A stretch of 64,000 nucleotides of DNA from Rodentibacter abscessus (GCF_047160095.1 NZ_AP038785.1:1240001-1304000), one strand, 5' to 3'; shown: positions 43,679 through 52,479, numbered from the stretch's first letter. The notes: generated from the sequence alone by a model not told the origin. Numbers and translations are program-made.

Positions 43679-44842
43679 TTAGCCTTTTGCACGTTTTTCA
43701 AGAATTTCTACCGCAGGTAATACTTTACCTTCTACGAATTCTAAGAATGCACCGCCACCGGTTGAAATGTAAGAAATTTTATCCGCAATACCGAACAGAT
43801 CGATTGCCGCTAAAGTATCACCACCACCGGCAATAGAAAATGCTTCGCTATTTGCAATGGCGTGAGAAATAATTTCCGTTCCTTTGCGGAAATTAGGGAA
43901 CTCAAATACGCCAACCGGACCATTCCATAAAACGGTTTTTGCATTTTTGATAATTTCCGCTAATTGTTCTGCCGATTTATCACCGATATCGAAGATAGAC
44001 TCGTCATCTTTTACTTCTGTGACAGATTTTTCGGTTGCCGGCGCATTTTCTGAGAACTCCGTACCAACACGAACATCAACCGGAACCGGAATATCGGTAC
44101 TTGCCGCTAATTCTTTCGCAACCGGAATCAAGTCTTCTTCGTATAAGGATTTACCTACATTATGACCTGCTGCAGCAATAAAAGTATTTGCGATACCGCC
44201 GCCCACGATAATTTGGTCAGCGATTTTAGAAAGAGAATTTAACACCTCTAATTTTGTTGAAACTTTAGAACCGCCTACGATTGCCACCATCGGACGAGCC
44301 GGTTCTTTTAATGCTTTACCTAATGCGTCTAATTCTGCGGCAAGTAAAGGGCCGGCACAAGCAATCGGTGCAAATTCCGCCACACCGTAGGTGGAAGCTT
44401 GTGCACGGTGAGCCGTACCGAATGCGTCCATCACAAACACATCGCAAAGTGCGGCATATTTTTTACCTAATTCAGGATCGTTTTTCTTTTCACCTTTATT
44501 GACACGAACATTTTCTAAAACAACGATTTCACCTTCTTTTACTTCTACACCGCCAAGATAATCACGTTCTAAGCGCACAGGAACACCAAGATGTTCATTC
44601 AAATAATCAACAACAGGCTGTAAAGAATCTTCAGGCTTAAATTCACCCTCTGTCGGACGACCTAAATGCGAAGTCACCATCACTTTAGCACCTTTCTCAA
44701 GCGCCAATTTTAAAGTAGGAATGGTGGCACGAATACGGGCATCGGAAGTCACTTTACCGTCTTTTACCGGCACATTAAGATCTGCACGGATAAACACTCG
44801 TTTTCCTGCTAAATCCAGGTCGGTCATTTTGATTACTGACAT
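43679..44842 (-). CDS. pgk: Phosphoglycerate kinase
   Basis: A 387-residue enzyme transferring phosphate from 1,3-bisphosphoglycerate to ADP. RVFIRADLNVPVKDGKVTSD, TSHLGRPTEGE, AFGTAHRAQAST, IVGGSKVSTKLEVL and the C-terminal SIAGGGDTLAAID with STGGGAFLEFVEG are all intact. First gene of pgk-fbaA; AGAGGATAG precedes the ATG. Length equals E. coli (387). Confidence 0.98.
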   Translation of the reverse strand: MSVIKMTDLDLAGKRVFIRADLNVPVKDGKVTSDARIRATIPTLKLALEKGAKVMVTSHLGRPTEGEFKPEDSLQPVVDYLNEHLGVPVRLERDYLGGVEVKEGEIVVLENVRVNKGEKKNDPELGKKYAALCDVFVMDAFGTAHRAQASTYGVAEFAPIACAGPLLAAELDALGKALKEPARPMVAIVGGSKVSTKLEVLNSLSKIADQIIVGGGIANTFIAAAGHNVGKSLYEEDLIPVAKELAASTDIPVPVDVRVGTEFSENAPATEKSVTEVKDDESIFDIGDKSAEQLAEIIKNAKTVLWNGPVGVFEFPNFRKGTEIISHAIANSEAFSIAGGGDTLAAIDLFGIADKISYISTGGGAFLEFVEGKVLPAVEILEKRAKG

Positions 44843-44942
44843 AATCTATCCTCTTTTAGTTAGTTAAAGTTAAAAATCAAAACCTTGCGTATTATACCTA
44901 GATCTCGCTAGGTTGTAACGATTTAGATCAAAGAAATCCTCA

Positions 44943-45665
44943 TTACCTTTGGCAATCAATCACTTGCCATTGCTTGTTATAACAGATGAATAATTCATTA
45001 CGACTTGCGCCAAGATAGGCATTTTTGAGCTGCGGATTATTCTGTTTCATCCAGCGAAATAATTCACTTCGGCTTAAATTTTCTTTAGGTAAATTCAACG
45101 TGTTAAATAACGTTTGCATTTTGGCAAAATATTGTTCGGCAGAGTCAAAGGCACAGCTACCGTGTTTCTCCCATTCGCCTTGTAATAATTTTGCCCCCGG
45201 CGATATGGTTAAATAATGCTCAATCGTTGATTTTGGCAAAGCGGGCAAATCGCCTTGGCAAAAACGCGGATGATCCGCAACAGAACGGGCTTTCGCATTT
45301 TGTGGCCACAAACCATGTACAACCCAGCCAAAAGAGCGATTAATTCCACATTGATATTGAGAGGATGAGGGAAGCCGATCACCATATTTTTCACGTTGCG
45401 AATCACAAAATCCGGGCGACCAAGAAAGTACTAACATATAGTAATCCGCTGCAGCCTTGGCATTTTGACCGATAGAATCATCTCGCATACTTACGTCATA
45501 ATCGGAAAAAATATCGCCATTTTTGACCGCACTTTTACCGGATTGGGAAGAGATCCTCTGTACGATTTGTTTGGAAGAGGAGGATTTTTGCTCTTCGGTA
45601 AAATATTGCCAAATACTTAAAGCAGCCAGAGCAATAATGGAAAGTATCGAAACCTGTTTTTTCAT
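44943..45665 (-). CDS. RNase T2-family ribonuclease (RNase I)
   Basis: A 240-residue secreted or periplasmic endoribonuclease. A signal or anchor helix (residues about 5-20) is followed by a Ser/Lys-rich linker. The two catalytic segments are CAS1 WVVHGLWPQN near residue 115 and CAS2 LQGEWEKHGSCAF near residue 165, each with its catalytic histidine. Four to six cysteines may form disulfides, consistent with the periplasm. Single-gene unit, leftward; promoter shares the intergenic space with yfhL. An inverted uptake signal lies within near 45527. Confidence 0.92.
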   Translation of the reverse strand: MKKQVSILSIIALAALSIWQYFTEEQKSSSSKQIVQRISSQSGKSAVKNGDIFSDYDVSMRDDSIGQNAKAAADYYMLVLSWSPGFCDSQREKYGDRLPSSSQYQCGINRSFGWVVHGLWPQNAKARSVADHPRFCQGDLPALPKSTIEHYLTISPGAKLLQGEWEKHGSCAFDSAEQYFAKMQTLFNTLNLPKENLSRSELFRWMKQNNPQLKNAYLGASRNELFICYNKQWQVIDCQR

Positions 45666-45749
45666 AAAATCCGCTTATTTTTTGTCAATTTTATATTTGT
45701 CGGCTATAATTCGCCGCTTTCTATTTGTTGATACATTTAAAGGATCTTC

Positions 45750-46010
45750 ATGGCGTTACTCATCACAAACAAATGCACAAATTGCGATATGTGCTTGCCT
45801 GAATGCCCGAACGAGGCGATCTCTGTCGGCGATGAGATCTATGTAATTGATCCTGTACTTTGTACCGAATGTGTCGGTCACTATGATACACCGACTTGTC
45901 AAAAAGTTTGCCCGATCACAAACTGTATCAAGCCGGATCCCGCTCATCAAGAAACGGAAGAACAACTTTGGGAACGTTTCGTTATGATCCACCACGCTGA
46001 CAAGCTCTAA
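45750..46010 (+). CDS. yfhL: YfhL-type 2[4Fe-4S] ferredoxin
   Basis: An 86-residue ferredoxin of the Alvin type. The first cluster motif is CTNCDMCLPECP; the second is CTECVGHYDTPTCQKVCP, with the insert between its second and third cysteines that marks the YfhL/Alvin group. An additional cysteine follows (TNCIKPD). It is a low-potential electron carrier; partner unknown. AAAGGA precedes the ATG. A small gene follows 9 bases downstream. Confidence 0.95.
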   Translation: MALLITNKCTNCDMCLPECPNEAISVGDEIYVIDPVLCTECVGHYDTPTCQKVCPITNCIKPDPAHQETEEQLWERFVMIHHADKL

Positions 46011-46019
46011 GGTAATCTT

Positions 46020-46184
46020 ATGTTTGCCCGAATGAATAAAACCAAATTAATCAAGATAGCAGTGATTTTGATTTATCTGTTCAGCCCTTTCGATATTCTG
46101 CCGGAAGCCATACTTGGCCCTTTAGGTTTAGTAGACGATGCGGCGGCGGTTTGGCTGCTGATCAAAATATTATTTTCTAAATAA
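46020..46184 (+). CDS. 54-residue DUF1232 (YkvA-like) membrane protein
   Basis: A short frame starting 9 bases after yfhL and read in the same direction. It encodes MFARMNKTKLIKIAV, a hydrophobic stretch ILIYLFSPFDILPEAILGPL and GLVDDAAAVWLLIKIL. The YLFSPFDILPE and GLVDDAA pattern is the DUF1232 core, usually a paired-helix membrane domain of unknown function. Reading frame, codon use and tight spacing to yfhL favour a real gene. An uptake signal begins right after the stop. Confidence 0.78.
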   Translation: MFARMNKTKLIKIAVILIYLFSPFDILPEAILGPLGLVDDAAAVWLLIKILFSK

Positions 46185-46212
46185 AGTGCGGTTGAAATTT
46201 GGTGAGAAAATC

Positions 46213-46392
46213 CGGTATCGTGCAGTTATTTCACAAAAAGAATTTTATATTCAATATTTATTGGAAGGTAGGGTGCGTTAGCCTTAGGCATAACGCACCT
46301 TCCTGTCAATTAATCAATAAGTCTCATTACGGTGCGTTACGGCTTCGCCTAACGCACCCTACAATATTTTGTGCAATAGCTACATAATACCG
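46213..46392. repeat. Complete 180-bp inverted-repeat element (family A), reference copy
   Basis: Ends CGGTATCGTGCAGTTATTTC and GCAATAGCTACATAATACCG are inverted relatives. Inside are a left palindrome (GGTGCGTTA with ...TAACGCACC around 46267-46300) and a right one (GGTGCGTTACGGCTTCGCC...TAACGCACC, near 46335-46362). It is flanked by a 9-bp direct repeat GAGAAAATC (46204-46212 and 46392-46400). No coding capacity, so if it moves it must use an external transposase. Confidence 0.75.
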
Positions 46393-46418
46393 AGAAAATC
46401 AACCGCACTTTCATTCGG

Positions 46419-46709
46419 TTACGCAATCTTCATTTGGAAAATCACAAGCTCAGCCTGACAACAAAACGTGAATTCCGCCTTTAACAAATATCCGTCTTCC
46501 GCTTTGCTAATTTCCGCCTGAACATCACAAGGTTCACTTTCCACCTCGCGAGCTTTTTGGGTAAAAAAGTCTAATGCAGTTTGCGCCTGTTCCTGCGTAT
46601 CATAAACATAATTGAGCATTTGTGTACAATCTCGATTATCAAATAATGATTTCATATCAAAAGTATTACAGCCGACACATTCAATCGGTTTTTCAGTTTG
46701 AATAGCCAT
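46419..46709 (-). CDS. yfcZ: YfcZ/YiiS family protein (DUF406)
   Basis: A 96-residue cytoplasmic protein of the YfcZ/YiiS family, function unknown. KPIECVGCNTFDMKSLFDNRD near the start and FTFCCQAELVIFQMKIA at the end are the conserved parts; the several cysteines (two CxxC-like pairs at residues about 11-14 and 83-84) could bind metal or be redox active, which is inference. GGAG precedes the ATG. A small repeat element and trpS lie upstream. Confidence 0.85.
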   Translation of the reverse strand: MAIQTEKPIECVGCNTFDMKSLFDNRDCTQMLNYVYDTQEQAQTALDFFTQKAREVESEPCDVQAEISKAEDGYLLKAEFTFCCQAELVIFQMKIA

Positions 46710-46725
46710 TTTTCGCTCCTTTATT

Positions 46726-46794
46726 TAGTGAATTAAATTAAAATGGATACAAAGTAGCAAGACGAAGCTAGACATTTTTAAATTTAATTCACTA
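46726..46794. repeat. Short Correia-like element (family B), copy 3
   Basis: TAGTGAATTAAATT (46726-46739) and the exact inverse AATTTAATTCACTA (46781-46794) enclose 41 bases that include GATACAAAGTAGCAAGACGAAG, as in the other copies. Only 69 bp; starts 7 bases after the trpS stop. Confidence 0.75.
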
Positions 46795-46800
46795 TGGTCT

Positions 46801-47805
46801 TTATTTTGCGGCGACAAAGCCGACCGCTTCATACACTTTTGTTAATGTCTCTTGTGCTTTTGCCCGCGCCTTTGCCGCCCCTTGGCGAAGTACGTCATCA
46901 AGTAAAGCTTCATTATTGCGGTATTCGTTGAAACGCTCTTGTAAACCTGCAAGCAAGCTGGAGACTTCATCCGCCACCGCCGTTTTTAAATGACCGTACA
47001 TTTTACCTTCAAATTCTTTCTCAAGTTCCGAGACTGGTTTATCGCTTACCGCCGAAAGAATATCTAATAAATTCGATACTCCGGCTTTATTTTTTACGTC
47101 ATAACGTACCACAGGCGGTTCATCGGAATCCGTTACGGCTCGTTTGATTTTTTTCGCCACCGATTTCGGATCTTCCAAAAGGGTGACAACATTATTGCGA
47201 TTGTCATCTGATTTTGACATTTTCTTTTCCGGATCTTGTAATGACATAATACGAGCGCCGGCTTTTCCGATAAAAATTTCCGGAATCGTGAAAACATCAC
47301 CATAAAGCGCGTTGAAACGGTTTGCAATATCGCGGGTAATTTCCAAATGTTGTTTTTGATCATCGCCCACCGGTACGCTTTTTGCCTGATAAAGCAAAAT
47401 ATCCGCCGCCATTAACACCGGATAATCAAATAAACCCACATTGATATTTTCTGCATAACGGGTGGACTTATCTTTAAACTGGGTCATTCGGCTCATTTCG
47501 CCAAAATAAGTATAACAATTTAATACCCAGCCCAATTGTGTGTGTTCAGGCACGTGAGATTGCACGAAAATCGTCGCTTTGTTCGGATCAATGCCACATG
47601 CCAAATAAAGCGCTACCACATCAAGGGTTGCTTTACGAAGTGCGGCGGGATCTTGGCGAACCGTAATGGCGTGTAAATCCACCACGCAAAAAATACACTC
47701 ATAATCATCTTGCATTTTCACCCAGTTACGTAACGCACCTAAATAGTTACCGATGGTCAATTCACCGGAAGGTTGCACACCGCTAAAAACAATTGGTTTT
47801 GTCAT
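46801..47805 (-). CDS. trpS: Tryptophanyl-tRNA synthetase
   Basis: A 334-residue class I synthetase charging tRNA-Trp. FSGVQPSGELTIGNYLGALRN contains the HIGH-type motif in its TrpRS form (TIGN), VGDDQKQHLEITRDIA binds tryptophan, and KKMSKSDDNRNN is the KMSKS loop near residue 193. Length equals E. coli (334). AAAGGACAA precedes the ATG. It is divergent from hflD. Confidence 0.98.
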   Translation of the reverse strand: MTKPIVFSGVQPSGELTIGNYLGALRNWVKMQDDYECIFCVVDLHAITVRQDPAALRKATLDVVALYLACGIDPNKATIFVQSHVPEHTQLGWVLNCYTYFGEMSRMTQFKDKSTRYAENINVGLFDYPVLMAADILLYQAKSVPVGDDQKQHLEITRDIANRFNALYGDVFTIPEIFIGKAGARIMSLQDPEKKMSKSDDNRNNVVTLLEDPKSVAKKIKRAVTDSDEPPVVRYDVKNKAGVSNLLDILSAVSDKPVSELEKEFEGKMYGHLKTAVADEVSSLLAGLQERFNEYRNNEALLDDVLRQGAAKARAKAQETLTKVYEAVGFVAAK

Positions 47806-47957
47806 AAGTTGTCCTTTTCATTTTAAAGCAAATTGACGCTATCATATCAAAAGATATAAGCTTTTTTAATGAGAGAGTTCAAAACAAGCCGTAAAAATGC
47901 TATATTGTGAGCCAACCTAACCATTTATTGATCACAATTCTCACGTTGACGCTATCT

Positions 47958-48575
47958 ATGAAAAATTATCACGATATGACACTGGCTCTCGCCGGTGTTT
48001 GCCAATCCGTCGCCCTTATCAATCAACTTGCAATGGAAGGCGATATTATTCATAAAGATGCTTTTCAAACCTCAATTCAATCGCTTTTACAAATCCAACC
48101 GAAAGATCCCCTTGACGTTTTTAATGGAGATGCCCGCCATCTTAAATTGGGTTTGGAAACCTTAATCGAGCAATTAACCTCAGTAAATGACCGCAACATC
48201 GTGAATTATTGGACAGGTCTGCTTAGCTTGGAAAATCGCCTACAAAAAAATGCAAAAGCAAAAAATCAACTGACACAGCGTATCCGACATTTATCGGAAC
48301 AAATGGAATATTACGATTTGCTTGCTCCAAGTATGATTTCCATTATTGCAAATATTTATATTGACCTAATCAGTCCTTTGAGCGACAAAATTCGTATTAT
48401 AGGCGTCACGGATTATCTGCAACAGCAAGAGGTTCAGGACAAAGTTCGCGCTTGCTTACTCGCCGGCATCCGTTCCGCTGTATTATGGCGGCAAGTAGGC
48501 GGCAGCAAATGGAAGATACTATTCTTCCGTAACAAAATAATTAATGTGGCAAAAGAAATTTATTCAACGATTTAA
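47958..48575 (+). CDS. hflD: HflD, lysogenisation regulator homolog
   Basis: A 205-residue, mostly helical protein, peripheral to the inner membrane. MKNYHDMTLALAGVCQSVALI, QIQPKDPLDVFNGDARHLKLGLE and LAGIRSAVLWRQVGGSKWKILF are the HflD hallmarks. In E. coli HflD interferes with phage lambda CII; its ordinary role is unclear. A GTG at 47907 would add 17 residues, but the ATG at 47958 matches the family. It usually follows mnmA; here it precedes purB by 29 bases, and mnmA is absent. Confidence 0.93.
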   Translation: MKNYHDMTLALAGVCQSVALINQLAMEGDIIHKDAFQTSIQSLLQIQPKDPLDVFNGDARHLKLGLETLIEQLTSVNDRNIVNYWTGLLSLENRLQKNAKAKNQLTQRIRHLSEQMEYYDLLAPSMISIIANIYIDLISPLSDKIRIIGVTDYLQQQEVQDKVRACLLAGIRSAVLWRQVGGSKWKILFFRNKIINVAKEIYSTI

Positions 48576-48604
48576 TTAACCTTCCTTATATACCGGAGTA
48601 TTTT

Positions 48605-49972
48605 ATGCAACTTTCCGCACTTACTGCGATTTCCCCGATTGACGGACGCTATCAAGACAAAGCGACCGCACTTCGTGATATTTTCAGCGAATTCGGTTTA
48701 CTCAAATTCCGTGTCACCGTTGAAGTTCGCTGGCTACAAAAATTGGCGGCGACAACGGAAATCTCAGAAGTTCCGACTTTATCTAAAGAAGCAAACGATT
48801 ACCTCAATAAAATCGTCAGCGAATTTAATCTAAAAGATGCCGAGCGTATCAAAGAAATCGAACGTACCACCAATCACGATGTGAAAGCGGTTGAATATTT
48901 CTTAAAAGAAAAAAGCGAAAACTTACCGGAACTGGCAAAAGTCGCTGAATTTATTCACTTTGCCTGCACCTCGGAAGACATCAACAATCTCTCTCATGCG
49001 TTAATGTTAAAAACCGCACGTGATACCGTTATTCTTCCCGAGTGGCAAAAACTCATTGATGAAATCAATCGCCTTGCAAACGAATACAAAACCGTTCCGT
49101 TACTTTCCCGCACGCACGGACAACCCGCCTCGCCTACAACTATCGGAAAAGAAATGGCCAATGTGGTTTATCGCTTACGTCGCCAATTCAAACAATTACA
49201 ACAAAATGAAATCCTCGGTAAAATCAACGGCGCGGTGGGTAACTACAATGCCCATTTATCGGCTTATCCGAATCTTGACTGGCATAAATTCAGCGAGGAA
49301 TTCGTTACCTCACTCGGTTTAAACTGGAATCCGTACACTACACAAATCGAACCGCACGACTACATCGCCGAATATTTTGATGCAGTGGTACGTTTCAATA
49401 CCATAATTATTGATTTCGACCGTGATCTTTGGGGTTATATCGCCTTAAATCATTTCAAACAGCGTACTATCGCAGGTGAAATCGGTTCCTCCACGATGCC
49501 GCATAAGGTAAATCCGATTGATTTTGAAAACTCCGAAGGAAATCTTGGTCTGGCAAACGCCGTGATGACCCACTTGGCGCAAAAGTTACCGATTTCCCGC
49601 TGGCAACGTGATTTAACGGATTCTACCGTTTTGCGTAACCTCGGCGTGGGTATCGGCTATTGCTTAATCGCTTATGCGGCAACACGCAAAGGAATAAGTA
49701 AATTAGAGGTGAATGAACAGCATTTACGTGATGAACTCAACCAAAACTGGGAAGTTCTTGCCGAGCCGATTCAAACGGTAATGCGCCGTTATGGTATCGA
49801 GAAACCTTATGAAAAACTCAAAGAACTCACCCGAGGTAAGCGTGTGGACGAACAAGCAATGCGTGAATTTATCGAAAAACTTGAAATTCCGGCAGAAGAA
49901 AAAATCCGCTTGCAACAACTCACACCTGAAACCTATATCGGGGCTGCAATTGAGCTTGTAGAAAAGCTGTAA
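48605..49972 (+). CDS. purB: Adenylosuccinate lyase
   Basis: A 455-residue lyase acting twice in purine synthesis (SAICAR to AICAR and adenylosuccinate to AMP). LTAISPIDGRYQDKATALRD, RTTNHDVKAVEYFLKE, HFACTSEDINNLSHALML (catalytic histidine region), LLSRTHGQPASPTT and the signature loop GEIGSSTMPHKVNPIDFEN with the catalytic serine are intact. Length matches E. coli PurB (456). CCGGAG precedes the ATG. The hflD-purB order is conserved in gamma-proteobacteria. Confidence 0.98.
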   Translation: MQLSALTAISPIDGRYQDKATALRDIFSEFGLLKFRVTVEVRWLQKLAATTEISEVPTLSKEANDYLNKIVSEFNLKDAERIKEIERTTNHDVKAVEYFLKEKSENLPELAKVAEFIHFACTSEDINNLSHALMLKTARDTVILPEWQKLIDEINRLANEYKTVPLLSRTHGQPASPTTIGKEMANVVYRLRRQFKQLQQNEILGKINGAVGNYNAHLSAYPNLDWHKFSEEFVTSLGLNWNPYTTQIEPHDYIAEYFDAVVRFNTIIIDFDRDLWGYIALNHFKQRTIAGEIGSSTMPHKVNPIDFENSEGNLGLANAVMTHLAQKLPISRWQRDLTDSTVLRNLGVGIGYCLIAYAATRKGISKLEVNEQHLRDELNQNWEVLAEPIQTVMRRYGIEKPYEKLKELTRGKRVDEQAMREFIEKLEIPAEEKIRLQQLTPETYIGAAIELVEKL

Positions 49973-49984
49973 TTTGAAGGAATG

Positions 49985-50014
49985 AAGTGCGGTTAAAATT
50001 GACCGCACTTTTTC
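49985..50014 (+). terminator. purB terminator from paired uptake signals
   Basis: AAGTGCGGT (49985-49993) and ACCGCACTT (50002-50010) pair over an 8-base loop and run into TTTTT. Confidence 0.85.
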
Positions 50015-50034
50015 TTTTCAAACAATGAATTTCA

Positions 50035-50258
50035 ATGGTGGACAACAAGTTGCACCACCCTACTTTTCACTTTGTGCAACTGATATGGAATACCGTGAAT
50101 ATCGACCGCACTTTGTTTTTTATAAAAATCAAAAACCGGACGAAGAGGTAGGGTGTGTTAGCCAAAGGCGTAACGCACCGTTAAACCCAAGTTTGGTGCG
50201 TTACGGCTTCGCCTAACCGCAACCCTACAGTGATTTGTGCAACTGATACACAATACCG
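50035..50258. repeat. Two partial family A elements in the purB-eno intergenic region
   Basis: The 460-base gap between purB and eno holds no gene. A right-end fragment (50035-50095, ending TTGTGCAACTGATATGGAATACCG) is followed by an inverted uptake signal (50103) and then by the central palindromes plus right end of another copy (50144-50258: GTAGGGTGTGTTAGCC, GGTGCGTTACGGCTTCGCC, TTGTGCAACTGATACACAAT). The last 150 bases, before eno, include another inverted uptake signal at 50279 and are AT-rich promoter-like sequence. Confidence 0.65.
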
Positions 50259-50432
50259 AAAATTCAAAGCGATTTTTGACCGCACTTTATTTTTTTCATT
50301 TAATCGAAAATTAGACGAAGATCAAAGCAAGCGCATTTTTTGCAAGACAAAACAGCAAAATACCTTTATCATAAGCCCCAATTTTAGGCTTGCCTAATAC
50401 GCATTTTTATTAACTTAAAGAGGAAAACAAAA

Positions 50433-51743
50433 ATGGCAAAAATCGTTAAAGTGATTGGTCGTGAAATCATCGACTCACGTGGTAACCCAACTGTAGAAGC
50501 TGAAGTTCATTTAGAAGGCGGTTTCGTTGGTCTTGCGGCTGCTCCGTCAGGTGCATCAACCGGTTCCCGTGAAGCATTAGAATTACGCGATGGCGACAAA
50601 TCACGTTTCTTAGGTAAAGGCGTATTAAAAGCGGTATCTGCGGTAAACGGCCCGATTGCTGAAGCATTAGTCGGTAAAGAAGCATCAAATCAAGCTGAAA
50701 TCGACCAAATTATGATCGATTTAGACGGCACGGAAAACAAATCAAACTTCGGTGCAAACGCAATCTTAGCGGTATCTTTAGCAAATGCAAAAGCGGCTGC
50801 GGCCTCTAAAGGCTTGCCACTTTATGCTTACATTGCCGAATTAAACGGTACACCGGGCGTATATTCCATGCCATTACCAATGATGAACATTATCAACGGT
50901 GGTGAACACGCAGATAACAACGTTGATATTCAAGAATTTATGATTCAACCGGTTGGTGCAAAAACATTACGTGAAGCACTTCGTATCGGTGCGGAAGTAT
51001 TCCACAACTTGGCGAAAGTATTAAAAGCAAAAGGTATGAGCACCGCAGTAGGTGACGAAGGCGGTTTCGCACCAAACCTAGCATCTAATGCCGATGCGTT
51101 AGCATGTATTAAAGAAGCGGTTGAAAAAGCAGGTTATGAATTAGGCAAAGACGTAACCCTCGCAATGGACTGTGCATCTTCCGAGTTCTACAACAAAGAA
51201 ACCGGCAAATATGAAATGAAAGGCGAAGGTCGTTCATTCACTTCTGAAGAATTTACCCACTACTTAGAAGAATTAACCAAACAATATCCGATCGTGTCTA
51301 TCGAAGACGGTCAAGATGAGTCTGACTGGGCAGGTTTTGCATACCAAACTAAAGTTTTGGGCGACCGTGTTCAATTAGTGGGTGATGACTTATTCGTAAC
51401 CAATACCAAAATCTTAAAAGAAGGTATCGAGAAAGGCATTGCAAACTCAATCTTAATCAAATTCAACCAAATCGGTTCTTTAACCGAAACATTAGCCGCG
51501 ATCAAAATGGCGAAAGATGCAGGTTATACCGCTGTAATCTCTCACCGTTCAGGTGAAACCGAAGATGCCACTATCGCAGATTTAGCGGTTGGTACAGCAG
51601 CAGGTCAAATCAAAACAGGTTCTATGAGCCGTTCTGACCGTATTGCGAAATACAACCAGTTAATCCGTATTGAAGAAGCGTTAGAACGTGCCGGCACTCC
51701 AGCTGCGTTCCCGGGCTTAAAAGCGGTTAAAGGTCAAGCTTAA
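50433..51743 (+). CDS. eno: Enolase
   Basis: A 436-residue enolase converting 2-phosphoglycerate to phosphoenolpyruvate. GREIIDSRGNPTVEAEVHLEGG, PSGASTGSREALELRDGD, MPLPMMNIINGGEHADNNVD, VGDEGGFAPN (catalytic glutamate region), the lysine in SILIKFNQIGSLTETL and SHRSGETEDATIADLAV are intact. AAAGAGGAAAACAAAA is a strong ribosome site, as expected for a highly expressed gene, and codon use is strongly biased. It also docks to the RNase E degradosome in related bacteria. Confidence 0.98.
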   Translation: MAKIVKVIGREIIDSRGNPTVEAEVHLEGGFVGLAAAPSGASTGSREALELRDGDKSRFLGKGVLKAVSAVNGPIAEALVGKEASNQAEIDQIMIDLDGTENKSNFGANAILAVSLANAKAAAASKGLPLYAYIAELNGTPGVYSMPLPMMNIINGGEHADNNVDIQEFMIQPVGAKTLREALRIGAEVFHNLAKVLKAKGMSTAVGDEGGFAPNLASNADALACIKEAVEKAGYELGKDVTLAMDCASSEFYNKETGKYEMKGEGRSFTSEEFTHYLEELTKQYPIVSIEDGQDESDWAGFAYQTKVLGDRVQLVGDDLFVTNTKILKEGIEKGIANSILIKFNQIGSLTETLAAIKMAKDAGYTAVISHRSGETEDATIADLAVGTAAGQIKTGSMSRSDRIAKYNQLIRIEEALERAGTPAAFPGLKAVKGQA

Positions 51744-51766
51744 TCTTCGCTCGCTAATTAAAACAA

Positions 51767-51799
51767 ACCGCACTTTTGAAAGAAAGTGCGGTATTTTTT
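51767..51799 (+). terminator. eno terminator from paired uptake signals
   Basis: ACCGCACTTT (51767-51776) and AAAGTGCGGT (51783-51792) form a 10-bp stem followed by ATTTTTTT. Confidence 0.88.
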
Positions 51800-51810
51800 T
51801 AAGACATTTT

Positions 51811-51980
51811 CGGAATGATGTATCCCCTGCACAAATCATTGTAGGGTGGCGTCAAGCGAAGCCGTAACGCATCGTAATGAAATTTATTGATAAAAAGGTG
51901 CGTTACGCCTACGGCTAACACCCCCTACCTCAAAATATCGGATATAAAATTCTCTTTGTGCGACTGATACATAATAACGG
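51811..51980. repeat. Complete family A element, inverted relative to the 46213 copy
   Basis: Ends CGGAATGATGTATCCCCTGC and GCGACTGATACATAATAACG. Its reverse complement aligns along its whole length with the 46213 element, including TTTTATAT..CGATAT, GTTAGCCGTAGGCGTAACGCACC and CGTTACGGCTTCGC. With the eno terminator it fills most of the 316-base gap before the next gene. Confidence 0.72.
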
Positions 51981-52059
51981 GCGTTTTCACCATTTATAGT
52001 GTAAACATTGCAGGACATATCACATACGCCCTTAAAAATTAACTTTATTAGGAAAATCT

Positions 52060-52479
52060 ATGCTCCATCTAACCCTTGAAGACGAACTCTTCCTCGGCAC
52101 ACCGAAACAGGTCGGCACTCACTCCACCTTGTATGATCACCTTGCCGTGATGTTTGAAGATGACGGTGAAACCGGCTATTTTTACGCACTTGATATGCGC
52201 CAAAACGGACAACAGATTGTAGATGTACTGCACGTGTATAATGTGGATTCCACCTCAAATCATCACGAAGCCCGCAAACTAGAAATCTGCTGGGATGAAA
52301 GCGGCTATTTGGCTTTACTCTTAATTAACGGTTATCCGCACGCCGTATTTGATTTTGCCCGTTTAGTCGGTTATAACAGTAGCAAGTATCCGCAACCGGA
52401 TTTAATGAGTATGTGGACACGTGAAGAAATAACCAACGACAAAGCCGAGCAATGGCTAGGCATACCGACCATCAAATAA
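52060..52479 (+). CDS. Uncharacterised conserved protein (DUF2251-like)
   Basis: A 139-residue acidic cytoplasmic protein with no signal peptide or membrane helix. LTLEDELFLGTPKQVGTHSTLYDHLAVMFE is followed by EDDGETGYFYALDMRQNGQQ and WDESGYLALLLINGYPHAVFDF, which look like an all-beta sheet with a short helix. I believe this is the DUF2251 family, common in Pasteurellaceae, of unknown function. TTAGGAAAA precedes the ATG. The TAA stop is immediately followed by the ATG of the next gene, so it belongs to a four-gene operon with yigB, ygiB and ygiC. Confidence 0.85.
   Translation: MLHLTLEDELFLGTPKQVGTHSTLYDHLAVMFEDDGETGYFYALDMRQNGQQIVDVLHVYNVDSTSNHHEARKLEICWDESGYLALLLINGYPHAVFDFARLVGYNSSKYPQPDLMSMWTREEITNDKAEQWLGIPTIK

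Noticed and set aside
44940..45665. RNase T2 gene as a horizontally acquired toxin
   Set aside because: Normal composition, an internal uptake signal and a conserved position beside yfhL and pgk argue for a resident periplasmic RNase I.
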